A stretch of 64,000 bases of DNA from Desulfopila sp. IMCC35008 (lineage in GTDB: Bacteria > Desulfobacterota > Desulfobulbia > Desulfobulbales > Desulfocapsaceae). The stretch spans positions 6,252,146 to 6,316,145 of the forward strand of contig NZ_CP050700.1 of the NCBI RefSeq assembly GCF_010646885.2, in the 5' to 3' direction. Under the pieces are notes generated by a model that did no database searches, was not told where the DNA came from, and saw only the letters and a program-made list of their open reading frames with translations. Positions 41,444 to 50,063 of this stretch are shown piece after piece (positions within the stretch are counted from its first letter, which is position 1; each line of letters starts with the position of its first letter). Made by a program: the position numbers and the translations under genes.

Positions 41444-42163
41444 ATGGTGTTGGCACCGATAAAAAAGCAGCGAATATCAGACCTGGTCTTTGACCAACTC
41501 CGGGATTCCATTTACCTCGGTGAGGTTAAGCTTGGTGAGAAACTGCAATCCGAGCGTGTCCTGGCGGAGGTGATGCAGGTGAGCCGGTCGTCTGTCCGGA
41601 AGGCAATAAGTCGACTGCTTGAGCTGGGATATGTGGAAAACCGACCCGGCCAGGGCGTTTTTGTCAAGCTTCCAGCGGCACGAAATCCTGATTACGGCTC
41701 GGTGCATGTGATGAACCTGACCATGTCTTCACTCGATGAACTCATGGAGGTCCGTATCGGCCTGGAATGTCAGGGGGTAGGGCTCGCTGCAGAGCGGGCT
41801 AATGAACATGATATTGCCTTTCTTGAGCTCGCCTATGAAGCGATGAGTCGTGCGAAACCTGGCAGTCAGAAGGCAAGGGAAGCAGATATGACATTTCATA
41901 TGGGTATAGCTTACGCTACTCATAATTCTGTTCATGTCGATCTGACCCGCAGGTTTTACGACTATATGTTTCACTCGATCAATAAATTGCAGCCAATGTT
42001 GTATGAGAAAAACAAAAATCTGACCATCATCGACCGACAGCATTTCAAGATTCTGGATGCTATTAAGTGCAGGGAGGCTCAAAGCGCCCGGCGATATATG
42101 GAGCAGCACATTACCTTTCTCCGGGTTTTTCTCAAGGAGAAAGCGGAACAGGGAAGCGGTTAA
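41444..42163 (+). CDS. GntR-family regulator, FCD (FadR) subfamily
   Basis: This 239-residue protein has an N-terminal winged helix (about 5-75, with GEKLQSERVLAEVMQVSRSSVRKAISRLLELGYVE and RPGQGVFV). An FCD ligand domain (about 90-225) has EVRIGLECQGVGLA, MTFHMGIAYATHN and HFKILDAIKCREAQSARRYMEQHI, which include the expected metal/ligand residues Asp, His and His. Related proteins respond to lactate, gluconate, pyruvate or fatty acyl-CoA. It lies 250 bp downstream of the MFS gene in the same orientation. Its stop overlaps the stop of the converging Nudix gene by 4 bp. Confidence 0.9.
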   Translation: MVLAPIKKQRISDLVFDQLRDSIYLGEVKLGEKLQSERVLAEVMQVSRSSVRKAISRLLELGYVENRPGQGVFVKLPAARNPDYGSVHVMNLTMSSLDELMEVRIGLECQGVGLAAERANEHDIAFLELAYEAMSRAKPGSQKAREADMTFHMGIAYATHNSVHVDLTRRFYDYMFHSINKLQPMLYEKNKNLTIIDRQHFKILDAIKCREAQSARRYMEQHITFLRVFLKEKAEQGSG

Positions 42164-42672
42164 TTCTTCCAGGCGATTTGCAGCTCAAGCAGGTTGATCA
42201 ATAATTTGTAGGTGAATCCCCACAAATAATAGTCTGATAAGGGGAAGGCGGGAAAGTGCATATTGGGTAGTACTTCCGCCTCGACGTGAAGAGCGGTATT
42301 GAGGAAATGGCTCGTCTCAAGCCAGCAGGAGCTCTGTATTTCACCGTGGTCAAGTTTCAGGGGCGGTTGGGTTTCCAGCTGAAAGAGATACGGCTTGACC
42401 AGGATAGGCGAGTTAAAACGGCTGCCGGCAATGGATAAAGGCATGTCGGCCTGTAGGGATTCTGCCTGCAGCGCAATACCGGTTTCTTCATAGGTCTCCC
42501 GCAGGCACGTCTCGAAAAGGTCTTTGTCTGTTTCATCCTTTCGTCCGCCGGGAAAGGAAAAGTGACCGGACCACGGATCATTTGGATTCTGGTTGCGTCG
42601 GAGCAGCAGGAAACTGTCCATGGGTTCGTGAGTTCTTATTATGGCGACTGCTGCGGAAGGAGTTGAGGTCAT
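42160..42672 (-). CDS. Nudix hydrolase, CoA-pyrophosphatase-like
   Basis: This 170-residue protein has a complete Nudix box, GGRKDETDKDLFETCLRETYEETGI with Gly, Glu, Arg and the EExG residues in place. It is preceded by the WSGHFSFPGGR segment that marks the NudL/YeaB coenzyme A pyrophosphatase-type group. It should hydrolyse a nucleoside diphosphate linked to another moiety, possibly CoA; the exact substrate is inferred. It converges on the GntR regulator gene with a 4-bp overlap of stops. Confidence 0.88.
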   Translation of the reverse strand: MTSTPSAAVAIIRTHEPMDSFLLLRRNQNPNDPWSGHFSFPGGRKDETDKDLFETCLRETYEETGIALQAESLQADMPLSIAGSRFNSPILVKPYLFQLETQPPLKLDHGEIQSSCWLETSHFLNTALHVEAEVLPNMHFPAFPLSDYYLWGFTYKLLINLLELQIAWKN

Positions 42673-42896
42673 GGGGTGCTTTGCTCCGTTATAAAAATAT
42701 AATTACTCTTTATATACAGTAACAGTTGCACGGAAAAAGGCAAGAAACCGAAATGAGCCCTGATTGACCTTTGCTGAACGGTGGGTAAGATTGAGTGATG
42801 ATGATAAAGCATAGATACAATCATGCATGACGGGGTGTCAATCTCAGTCGGATAAATTTTTAATTTAAATCCAGATATATAAATTGGGAGGTCAAG

Positions 42897-43115
42897 ATGG
42901 GATATGATGTGGCGGTATTCAAGCCGTATCCGTTCAAGGTCGGACAGAAAATTCGTATTGAAGGCAAGATGCGAAGAGGTGACTGGGAAGTTGTTGGGGT
43001 TGGGGAGAAAAGTGTTAGGCTGAAATGTCCCATTTCCCATAAAGAGTTTGAGTGGCCGTCCTTTTGCTACCTTGTAGATGAGGAAGCGGATGCAGTCTGG
43101 CCGCAGGAAGATTGA
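42897..43115 (+). CDS. small conserved-looking protein of unknown function
   Basis: This 72-residue protein begins MGYDVAVFKPYPFKVGQKIR and is basic and strand-rich in the middle (RIEGKMRRGDWEVVGVGEKSVRL). Two Cys lie in LKCPISHKEF and SFCYLVDEE, and the end is acidic. GGAGGTC lies 5 nt before the ATG, a strong ribosome binding site, so it is very likely translated. It has no signal peptide or membrane segment. The fold may be a small beta-barrel. It stops 14 bp before the TANGO2-like gene, so the two are probably co-expressed. I do not recognise the family. Confidence 0.7.
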   Translation: MGYDVAVFKPYPFKVGQKIRIEGKMRRGDWEVVGVGEKSVRLKCPISHKEFEWPSFCYLVDEEADAVWPQED

Positions 43116-43129
43116 GCGATGTGATATAA

Positions 43130-43897
43130 ATGTGCCTGATTCTTTTTGCTTATAAATCTCATCCTGATTATCGGCTGATACTTGCCGCCAACCGGGATGA
43201 ATTTCTCAACAGACCGACGGCTCCTTTGGGTTTTCACTTTCCCGGGGAGAAGATCCTTTGCGGGCTCGATTTGCAGGCGGGTGGGACCTGGCTGGCAGTT
43301 TCAGGGGCTGGCAGGATTGCGGGGATAACCAACTATCGTGATCCGGCACGTAATAAATTTGATGCACCTTCCCGTGGTGATATTGTACTTGATTATCTTC
43401 GTTCCGGACGAAGTGCCAAAGAGTTTCTCGCTGAATCAATGCCGAACCGTCATATCTATAACGGGTTTAACCTGTTGCTGATTGATCTCCAGAGTTGCTG
43501 GTACTCTTCGAATGCCGGACAAGACGATAAAGAGTTGATTCCGGGTGTATATGGACTCTCCAATCGGTTTCTGGATACCCCCTGGCCTAAACTTGTTCGG
43601 GGCAAGGAGTTGCTGCTGAAGGCCCTTCGGGAAGGTGCCGATCCCGAGAGTATTCTTCGACTGCTTGGTGATGATTTCCAGCCTCCCGAGGAGTTGCTGC
43701 CAGATACGGGAGTTGGTCTGGCGTGGGAGAAAACCCTGGCTCCGATACGTATTCACAGTCCGACTTATGGCACCCGGTCATCCGCTGTGATTCTGGTTGG
43801 CTATGACCAGTCCGTTCAATTTGTTGAGCAGACCTGGGAACATGGTGAGGGAATACAGGCAGGGGAAAGAGAAGACATACAGATGATGCTGAGCTGA
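43130..43897 (+). CDS. NRDE (TANGO2-like) family protein
   Basis: This 255-residue protein starts MCLILFAYKSHPDYRLILAA and continues NRDEFLNRPTAPLGF. The NRDE signature directly after the first strand and the N-terminal Cys2 define the NRDE/TANGO2 family. Other family marks are GGTWLAVSGAGRIAGITNYR, GLSNRFLDTPWPK and YGTRSSAVILV. The layout resembles N-terminal nucleophile hydrolases, with Cys2 becoming the new N-terminus after Met removal. Eukaryotic TANGO2 is linked to lipid or haem handling; the bacterial role is not settled. It follows the small unknown gene by 14 bp. Confidence 0.92.
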   Translation: MCLILFAYKSHPDYRLILAANRDEFLNRPTAPLGFHFPGEKILCGLDLQAGGTWLAVSGAGRIAGITNYRDPARNKFDAPSRGDIVLDYLRSGRSAKEFLAESMPNRHIYNGFNLLLIDLQSCWYSSNAGQDDKELIPGVYGLSNRFLDTPWPKLVRGKELLLKALREGADPESILRLLGDDFQPPEELLPDTGVGLAWEKTLAPIRIHSPTYGTRSSAVILVGYDQSVQFVEQTWEHGEGIQAGEREDIQMMLS

Positions 43898-43898
43898 A

Positions 43899-44930
43899 TC
43901 AGTGGTAGTCGGTAAAGGGTGTTTGCGATTCCTCTCTTCGTATAATGCTGGAATTGATAAGGCTCTGGATTAGTTTTCGCTGCCCAATATTGGCGAGCAG
44001 GAACTGAACACCGATTCCTCTGGTGCTTTTTCGGACAACCAGTGCGTCAATTGTGCATCGGCTCTTGAGGGTGGGTGAGGTGAGGGTTATCGTAATCTGC
44101 TGCCCCTCTTCGATCTGGTGGTCGGTTTCTATATACGCCCCTCCCAGGCTTATGTCATGCAGGAAACACTGCCTGTTGCTGTTGCTGATTTCGTAATCCA
44201 GGGTGACTTTCAGGTTATGTCGGTTGTGGTTGCGCTTGTTAAGTGTGCGGTTATGGTTTTCCTCGTCGTCGATCCGGCTGCTGTCCATGATGAGGCTCAT
44301 CAGCGATGAGGTAATCTGGGGTTCCACCTGGGCGGTACCATAATCTATTTCCACCGTCACATTAGGCCAGCGTAATATGGTAAGGGCGGCATCCGTGGCG
44401 ATAAGATTATTTGTTCGGGCCGCGACCAGCTCGCCTTCCTGCATTCGAAGTATACCAACTCCGTTTTTGGCACTTATGAACAAGGTACAGCTCCGTTGGT
44501 CAAATGCGAGCATCTGCAGAAAGGAAGGCAGGTTGATATCGTATATTCTGCCGCCGTAATCGATATGCAATTCAGAGAGCACCCGCTGGCAGAGCATGCT
44601 CATATCCCGGTATTGATCAAAGAAGACGGTGGTGGAAGAAAAATACCTGAACTTTGAGCGAAGAGTGGTGCCGGTCTCGCTTACCAGTACGATTGTGCGC
44701 ACCTCCGGAAAGTCGGAACAGAGTCGGGTAATAAAATCGAAGCCCTCGAATTTCGGTCCATGTATGGAGGTGATGACCAGCTTGATTGCTTTGGATTTAA
44801 GCAGCTGCATGGCCTGATGCTGGTCATAGGCCTTGTGGATTTTAAGAAGGCTGGTCTGCCCTGTCAGCAGTCCGTGGACAGTTTCAACGGTGATCCTGTT
44901 TGAGTCAGCTAGTAATACGTTGTTTATCAT
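43899..44930 (-). CDS. pseudo-receiver / DUF4388 / PilZ protein
   Basis: This 343-residue protein has three parts. Residues about 1-125 have a receiver fold, but the phosphoacceptor position is Ser in LVITSIHGPKFEG (normally Asp) and the N-terminal acidic pair is reduced to LLADSN, so it is probably not phosphorylated. Residues about 128-210 are a DUF4388-type domain (IYDINLPSFLQMLAFDQRSC and GILRMQEGELVAARTNNLI). Residues about 232-335 are a PilZ domain with both c-di-GMP motifs, RNHNR and DISLGG. It likely reads c-di-GMP and connects to a surface or motility complex. It converges on the TANGO2-like gene with 1 bp between stops. Confidence 0.88.
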   Translation of the reverse strand: MINNVLLADSNRITVETVHGLLTGQTSLLKIHKAYDQHQAMQLLKSKAIKLVITSIHGPKFEGFDFITRLCSDFPEVRTIVLVSETGTTLRSKFRYFSSTTVFFDQYRDMSMLCQRVLSELHIDYGGRIYDINLPSFLQMLAFDQRSCTLFISAKNGVGILRMQEGELVAARTNNLIATDAALTILRWPNVTVEIDYGTAQVEPQITSSLMSLIMDSSRIDDEENHNRTLNKRNHNRHNLKVTLDYEISNSNRQCFLHDISLGGAYIETDHQIEEGQQITITLTSPTLKSRCTIDALVVRKSTRGIGVQFLLANIGQRKLIQSLINSSIIRREESQTPFTDYH

Positions 44931-45282
44931 AAACGACTAAGAAGTAGATTTTGTCCTGTAAAAAAACCTTCCCTCTGTCCATCTTTACACTTCAGGGATA
45001 AAGAAAGATTATTGTTGCTGGCTAAAAATGACTATTCAATTGAGGTAGTCTATAAGTTTTTTCTGCGATTGTACAACCTCATTTCACTCTTTTTATATGT
45101 TATGGCGTTTTTTTTGATGAGAGGTTCTGGTATTCTACTTTTCCACGTATTGGTTCGAGTGAAAGAGAGAGTGATAAGAAAACTCTTGCTAAAATCCCTC
45201 ACTCTGTTTTGATATATTATTTGAATGTGCTGAGTATTGTTATGAAAAAATGATGGAGTAAAATATTGATAAGAGGCTATCC
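44931..45282. other. intergenic, no gene seen
   Basis: About 350 bp of AT-rich sequence between divergent genes, probably holding both promoters. A 66-codon hydrophobic frame at 45012-45212 has no ribosome binding site and is not supported. Confidence 0.5.
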
Positions 45283-45630
45283 ATGAATCTATCCCATAGA
45301 GCGGCCGGGGGACGGCGCTCCCTGCTCATCCTTGCTGCCGGTATTGCCCTTCTGGTCTCCGGTTGTTCAGCGACCAAATACGGTGCTGTTAATATCGACT
45401 CCAGTCCGACTGGCGCCGAGATTGTCAACTTGAGAGACAACACCAATCTGGGGAAAACTCCGGCTCAGGTTGTATGGCGGGGAGAGGAATCTGAGCAGGT
45501 GACCGTGCAGCTGCATAAAAACGGTTACCACTCGGCCATTACAACCTTCTGGGTAAATAAGAGGCATTCCTCAGAAGAGGATGCGAGGAAAAATGCAGTA
45601 AGTGTACATAGCGAATTGGATAAGGAATAA
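45283..45630 (+). CDS. PEGA-like lipoprotein (1)
   Basis: This 115-residue protein has a basic N-terminus and a hydrophobic segment ending in lipobox LVSGC (Cys28). The mature domain has the PEGA pattern (VNIDSSPTGAEIVNLRDNTNLGKTPAQVVW, then VTVQLHKNGYHSAI). PEGA domains are surface or periplasmic beta-sandwiches of unknown general role. It is followed at once by a second lipoprotein of similar design (start 45638), 7 bp after its stop, so the two form a pair. Confidence 0.82.
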   Translation: MNLSHRAAGGRRSLLILAAGIALLVSGCSATKYGAVNIDSSPTGAEIVNLRDNTNLGKTPAQVVWRGEESEQVTVQLHKNGYHSAITTFWVNKRHSSEEDARKNAVSVHSELDKE

Positions 45631-45637
45631 GATTGCC

Positions 45638-46012
45638 ATGAAAATATATCGTACAGTTGCAAAAGTAGCTTGTCTTCTGATGATGGCCATGCTGGTGACC
45701 TCTTGTGCCTCCAAGGAGGCCATGAACCTGAAGATACATACAGAACCGGAAGGGTCACATATCGTGTATCGGGTAGCTTTAGAAGATATGGAGCAGGACC
45801 CACCCTGGGTCTATCTCGGAGTAACGCCTTATCAGGGATTGACCCTTATGGATCCAGATGCCTTCTCAGAAGATGCGACCATAACATTTAAGGTAATGCG
45901 ACACGGCTATATGGATCAGGTGAAAGAGTGGTCCGGTGAACAGTTTCTACTTGAATACGAGAATGAAAATCGTCTTTTCTGGACTCCCCGGCTGGTAAAA
46001 GCAGGGAAGTAG
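45638..46012 (+). CDS. PEGA-like lipoprotein (2)
   Basis: This 124-residue protein begins MKIYRTVAKVACLLMMAM and has lipobox LVTSC (Cys23). I chose ATG 45638 because the signal peptide starts there; a frame from 45602 adds unlike residues. The mature part (LKIHTEPEGSHIVYRVALED, YLGVTPYQGLTL, ITFKVMRHGYMDQVKEW) follows the PEGA plan of the gene before it, with a larger insertion between strands. It is probably anchored to a membrane and co-expressed with its neighbour. Function unknown. Confidence 0.82.
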   Translation: MKIYRTVAKVACLLMMAMLVTSCASKEAMNLKIHTEPEGSHIVYRVALEDMEQDPPWVYLGVTPYQGLTLMDPDAFSEDATITFKVMRHGYMDQVKEWSGEQFLLEYENENRLFWTPRLVKAGK

Positions 46013-46152
46013 CAGCCTGGAGGGAGAAGCAGTCAGTCTCGTAGATATCCTGTGATAACTTAAGGGTACTTCGTGAAATCTGTAATTTTTTCAAAGTGGC
46101 CTTAAGAGAATGCACGGATAATCAGGTCTGCAGAGATAAGGAGGGGTACACT

Positions 46153-47430
46153 ATGGGGATGAGCCGGGCTGAGAAGGCCTGGGTGCTGTATGATGTTGGA
46201 AACTCTGCCTTTGTTCTGGTGATGGTCACCGCCATCGTGCCGATATTTTTCAAGGAATACAGTGCGGCCGGTCTCGACCGTGCCACCTCCACCGCCTACT
46301 GGGGGTATGCCAACTCCTGTGCCTCTCTTGTTCTGGCGCTGTTTGCCCCTCTGCTTGGGGCCTTTGCTGATTATGGCAGGAAAAAGATGCTTTTTGTCTT
46401 CTTCCTTATTGTCGGGCTGGTCTTTACACTATCCCTTAGCATGATCGGAAAGGGCCAGTGGGTACTCTGCCTGGCCCTTTTTATACCTGCCAGAATAGGC
46501 TGGGCGGGTTCCAATATATTTTATGATTCGATGCTGGTCGATGTGACTTCACCGTCCCGTTTCGACCATATCTCAACTCAGGGCTACGGCTGGGGTTACG
46601 TGGGGTCTGTCATCCCCTTTGTGGCCGTAATCAGTCTTATCCTGTCGGCCGGTATGGCCGATGGTCTGCCCGTTTCAGCCGTTAAGACAGGTTTCCTGCT
46701 TGTTGCCGCCTGGTGGTTGATGTTTTCGCTGCCAATGATTCTCCATGTTCGCCAGACCAGTGGCATGAGTCCATCGTCTGCTCCTGTCCGTGATGCTTTT
46801 TCATCACTTTTTGACACCATGCGGCAGATCGCTCAAAAGAAGACGATTCTTCTTTTCCTTGGCGCCTATTTCTTTTATATCGATGGTGTCGGTACCATCA
46901 TTTCCATGTCTACTGCATACGGGCACGATTTAGGCTTTGGGGTGAAAATGCTTATTGTGGTTTTGCTATTTATCCAGCTTGTCGCTTTTCCTTTTGCTCT
47001 TCTCTATGGAAAGCTGGCTTCTGTTTTTTCTACACGTACCATGTTGCTTACCGGTATCGGGTTGTTCTGCTGTGCAACATTGCTGGCTTTCCTGTTGGCA
47101 TGGATAACCGATCCGTTTCAAAAGCAACTCCTTTTCTGGCTGGTTGCTTTTCTTATTGCTTCATCCATGGGGGGGCTACAGGCGCTCAGCCGAAGTTATT
47201 TCGGGCGTCTCATCCCGCCGGAGGCAAGTGCTGAGTATTTCGGTTTCTATAATGTTTTCGGCAAATTTGCTGCTATAGTCGGGCCTTTATTGATGGGTAT
47301 TACCGGGCACCTGACAGGCGATACCCGCTGGGGGGTTCTCAGTATACTGGTTCTATTTGTCATCGGTGGGCTCCTGTTGAGCCTGGTGAAAGAGCCTTTG
47401 GATGGCAGTGATGCATCTGATAGGTTTTGA
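46153..47430 (+). CDS. UMF1/Atg22-type MFS transporter
   Basis: About 425 residues with 12 predicted helices. ATG 46153 follows AGGAGG by 8 nt, and the residues after it, MGMSRAEKAWVLYDVGNSAF, match the start of UMF1 transporters. Typical marks are the N-terminal WVLYDVGNSAFVLVMVTAIVP, ARIGWAGSNIFYDSMLVDV, YGWGYVGSVIPF and LSRSYFGRLIPPEASAEYFGFYNVFGK. The latter pair strongly define the family. Yeast Atg22 exports amino acids from the vacuole; bacterial substrates are unknown. Confidence 0.92.
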   Translation: MGMSRAEKAWVLYDVGNSAFVLVMVTAIVPIFFKEYSAAGLDRATSTAYWGYANSCASLVLALFAPLLGAFADYGRKKMLFVFFLIVGLVFTLSLSMIGKGQWVLCLALFIPARIGWAGSNIFYDSMLVDVTSPSRFDHISTQGYGWGYVGSVIPFVAVISLILSAGMADGLPVSAVKTGFLLVAAWWLMFSLPMILHVRQTSGMSPSSAPVRDAFSSLFDTMRQIAQKKTILLFLGAYFFYIDGVGTIISMSTAYGHDLGFGVKMLIVVLLFIQLVAFPFALLYGKLASVFSTRTMLLTGIGLFCCATLLAFLLAWITDPFQKQLLFWLVAFLIASSMGGLQALSRSYFGRLIPPEASAEYFGFYNVFGKFAAIVGPLLMGITGHLTGDTRWGVLSILVLFVIGGLLLSLVKEPLDGSDASDRF

Positions 47431-47524
47431 CAGCCGCTCTATGAATGTGTAATACTACAAGTGAAATTACATCGTTGAGAGATATAGTTGTACTCTGGAC
47501 TGATTGATGTACTGGGAGGAAGCA

Positions 47525-48490
47525 ATGGTTGAATCAACTGGTGGTGCGGTACCGAAAAAGGAGCCCACAGCGGAAGAGATGGCACGGGAGATTAAAAGCC
47601 TGGCCGTCTCAGGCGAATTTTTGAAAGCCGAAAAGATGCGTGAACATCTGCTCCAGCGTCATCCAATGGCTCTCTCCGAGATAGTTGCCTCCGCTGAAAT
47701 TATCGATAATGAAAAAGGGGCACAGATGGATCAGGGCCATATCGAGATATGGAACGACCTGTATAGCTCCCTCAGCCAGGAAGAGCAGAATTGCCTTTTT
47801 TATGCAACCAGACCTGCAGTCGTCACGGAGGGGAAGTTACTTTTTGCCCAGGGAAAACCAAATAAGAGACTCTTCTTCATCGATAGCGGCAGGATTACCC
47901 TGTATCATAAGAAAGGTGAGGAGAGGCATTTCATTGGTCAGTTGAGTGTTGGTGATATTCTGGGTGAAGACGCCCTGCTTGATATCACCTTCGCGACTTT
48001 TGCTGCAGGTTGCCAGACAGATGTCAAGTTGCGCTATCTTGTTGATTTGTCAATGGAGGGATGGGATAAAGAGTGTCCGGGGTTAAAGGAGAAGTTGATT
48101 GATTATTGCCTGAAAAAGGGACGCACGTCAACACTCTTGAAAAAACAGGGGTTTGACAAAAGGATGTATTCCCGTCATCCTGCCGAGGGACGTGTGATAG
48201 CCCATATCATCAACAATCAGAAAGAGCGAACGAACAAGGGGTTTAAGGGGTTCCTCCAGGATTTTTCCCGTAATGGGATGAGTTTTGATATCCGTCTTTC
48301 CAAGCGGGCAACGGCACAAGCCCTACTCGGAAGACTCCTTGAACTTGAGATCGACGGCTTGAATCCTCCTGTTTACCTCGTCGGCAGGATCGTGCGGCTC
48401 GGTTTTCACCTGCACGGAGACTACAGTGTGCATGTGAAGCTTGATCGGGTGTTGCCCGAGAATGTGTTGCAGGCGATCATTGCCTCCTGA
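47525..48490 (+). CDS. cyclic-nucleotide-binding-domain / PilZ protein
   Basis: About 321 residues. ATG 47525 follows GGGAGGA by 5 nt. A helical N-terminus precedes a cyclic-nucleotide-binding-like beta-roll (about 85-180, with EGKLLFAQGKPNKRLFFIDSGRITLYHK and SVGDILGEDALLD; the usual phosphate-binding Arg-Ala pair is absent). A C-terminal PilZ domain (about 210-320) follows, with RHPAEGR and DFSRNGMSF. The PilZ signature has longer spacing than RxxxR but a full DxSxxG. It probably binds c-di-GMP; the first domain may be only structural or read another ligand. It is the third PilZ protein within 16 kb. Confidence 0.85.
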   Translation: MVESTGGAVPKKEPTAEEMAREIKSLAVSGEFLKAEKMREHLLQRHPMALSEIVASAEIIDNEKGAQMDQGHIEIWNDLYSSLSQEEQNCLFYATRPAVVTEGKLLFAQGKPNKRLFFIDSGRITLYHKKGEERHFIGQLSVGDILGEDALLDITFATFAAGCQTDVKLRYLVDLSMEGWDKECPGLKEKLIDYCLKKGRTSTLLKKQGFDKRMYSRHPAEGRVIAHIINNQKERTNKGFKGFLQDFSRNGMSFDIRLSKRATAQALLGRLLELEIDGLNPPVYLVGRIVRLGFHLHGDYSVHVKLDRVLPENVLQAIIAS

Positions 48491-48535
48491 CCCATTACAG
48501 ACAATGAGAATTACATGAACTCAGGAATGTCCAAT

Positions 48536-48892
48536 ATGAAGAACATCATCAAATATGTCATTGCCGGTCTTCTCTGTTTATGCCTGGTTTCTCCGGCCTT
48601 TGGTTTCTGGAAGGAAAAGGTGACCCGGAATCAAATCAATGTCATCGAGTATGTTGCCAAACTAAAAGATGGTGCTGATCCCGATAAGGTTGAACGCCCC
48701 AGGCTCCGACGGGATGATAACTACAAGGCCAAGCAGTCCGTAAATGAATTACGGGATATTATGGATGATGCGGAAAAATTGGCGAGGGAAGGCAGGCATG
48801 AGGAGATCAAGGATCCGGTATTTTCTTTCAGGGGATTGTCCGATGAACGAGCCGAAGAGATTTTTGAAGTTGTACCGCCTATAAAAGAGTAA
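48536..48892 (+). CDS. small exported protein of unknown function
   Basis: About 118 residues. A signal peptide (KNIIKYVIAGLLCLCLVSPAFG) is followed by FWKEKVTRNQINVIEYVAKL, a charged helical body and an acidic tail ending VVPPIKE. ATG 48536 has AGGA 9 nt upstream; starts at 48515 or 48527 are possible. No Cys in the mature part. The family is not recognised. It ends 26 bp before the stop of the converging EamA gene. Confidence 0.65.
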   Translation: MKNIIKYVIAGLLCLCLVSPAFGFWKEKVTRNQINVIEYVAKLKDGADPDKVERPRLRRDDNYKAKQSVNELRDIMDDAEKLAREGRHEEIKDPVFSFRGLSDERAEEIFEVVPPIKE

Positions 48893-48918
48893 GAGATTCT
48901 TTCTGCTTTTTCTTTCAT

Positions 48919-49821
48919 TTAAAGAGGTTTTTTAGGTCTGTCCTTCATCTGGCTGAGGTAGACCGCTCCCAGAATCAATGCCGCTGCCATAAGCTGTGGC
49001 TGCGAAAGCTGTTCTCCCAATATAATCCATCCAAGCAGGACACTGAAAACCGGTATCAGGTTCACAAACATGGCCGCTCTGGAAGCGGGTATGTGTTGTA
49101 CCCCGAAATTATAGAGTCCGTAAGCACAGAGGGTTATTACTGCTCCCAGGTAGATGATCGCCAACCCGGGTATGATTGGGTAGCTGGTCGGCAGGTCTGT
49201 GGATGGCAGAAGCAGGAGAGGAAGATAGAACAGTGTTCCGATAAGTGCCTGGGTTGCTGTGAGAAAGAACGGTGAATACCTGGATGTGAGGCGCTTGAGC
49301 GAAATAGTGTATCCCGCGGCGCAGACCATGGCCAGAAATTCATAGAAGTTGCCCAGAATGGGATTTGGCGCATGAGAAGATGGTGTGGATTCCAGTGTCA
49401 GCCAACAGACACCGATCATGGCCACGATTCCTCCTGTCCAGGTTTTTCGGTTAATCGATTCTTTTAGAATAATACTCGCCGAGATGAGGACGAGGATAGG
49501 CAGGATGGCGGTGATAATACCTGCCTGGGAGGCTGTCGTATTCTCAATAGCCTTCGCCTCAAAGACAAAATAGAGGCAGGGCTCACAAAAAGCCATGAAC
49601 AGAATGAGTTTGTAGTCCCCCTTTTGGTACATTACTGAACGGACGAGTCTCTTTCCCGCGCAAAGAAAACAGAGGCTGGCCACGACCATTCTGCCGAATA
49701 TAACCACCATGGGATCATAGCCGGTAAAGGCGATTTTGAGAGCTACAAAGGAGCTCGACCAGAGCAGCATTGCCAGAAGGAGAGCTGCTATGGGGACTGA
49801 AGTTTTTTTTAGAAATGACAT
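48919..49821 (-). CDS. EamA-family (DMT) transporter
   Basis: This 300-residue protein has ten predicted helices in two EamA halves. The first half has LLWSSSFVALKIAFTGYDPM and the second has LAMVCAAGYTISLKRL and FVNLIPVFSVLLGWIILGEQLSQPQ, the VxxxLxxxxLGE signature near the end. It is a candidate metabolite exporter with unknown cargo, and it resembles the EamA protein at 36525-37406 only in fold. It is a single gene on the minus strand between plus-strand genes. Confidence 0.88.
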   Translation of the reverse strand: MSFLKKTSVPIAALLLAMLLWSSSFVALKIAFTGYDPMVVIFGRMVVASLCFLCAGKRLVRSVMYQKGDYKLILFMAFCEPCLYFVFEAKAIENTTASQAGIITAILPILVLISASIILKESINRKTWTGGIVAMIGVCWLTLESTPSSHAPNPILGNFYEFLAMVCAAGYTISLKRLTSRYSPFFLTATQALIGTLFYLPLLLLPSTDLPTSYPIIPGLAIIYLGAVITLCAYGLYNFGVQHIPASRAAMFVNLIPVFSVLLGWIILGEQLSQPQLMAAALILGAVYLSQMKDRPKKPL

Positions 49822-50008
49822 CGCGGTATGGCTTTTGCTCCGAAAGGTGGAAAGGGCAGTACGCTTTTTACGGATGAGGCTGGCCTGCTCCTTGTAGCAC
49901 GATAGTTATGGTGTGGCAAGAACTGTAACCTGTTTACAGTATTGCTGAAATACTGGTGCGTTCAGACACAGAAGGACGTGTCAGAATGGATAGTACGTAT
50001 TGATGAGC

Positions 50009-50052
50009 TTGACACGTGTCGATGAGAATGATATGTGTAAGAGATACATATC
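50009..50052 (+). promoter_or_regulatory. predicted promoter and operator of the ribbon-helix-helix gene
   Basis: TTGACA at 50009-50014 is a perfect -35 box, within the palindrome GACACGTGTC (50011-50020). About 16 bp downstream is an inverted repeat, GATATGTGT (50030-50038) and ATACATATC (50044-50052), where the -10 element should be. The gene start follows at 50064. A dyad over the -10 region of a DNA-binding-protein gene suggests autoregulation. Confidence 0.5.
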
Positions 50053-50063
50053 AGGGGGAAAAC

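Noticed and set aside
45012..45212. 66-codon hydrophobic frame before the PEGA lipoprotein
   Set aside because: No ribosome binding site. The hydrophobicity follows from T-rich sequence in a promoter region, and there is no family resemblance.
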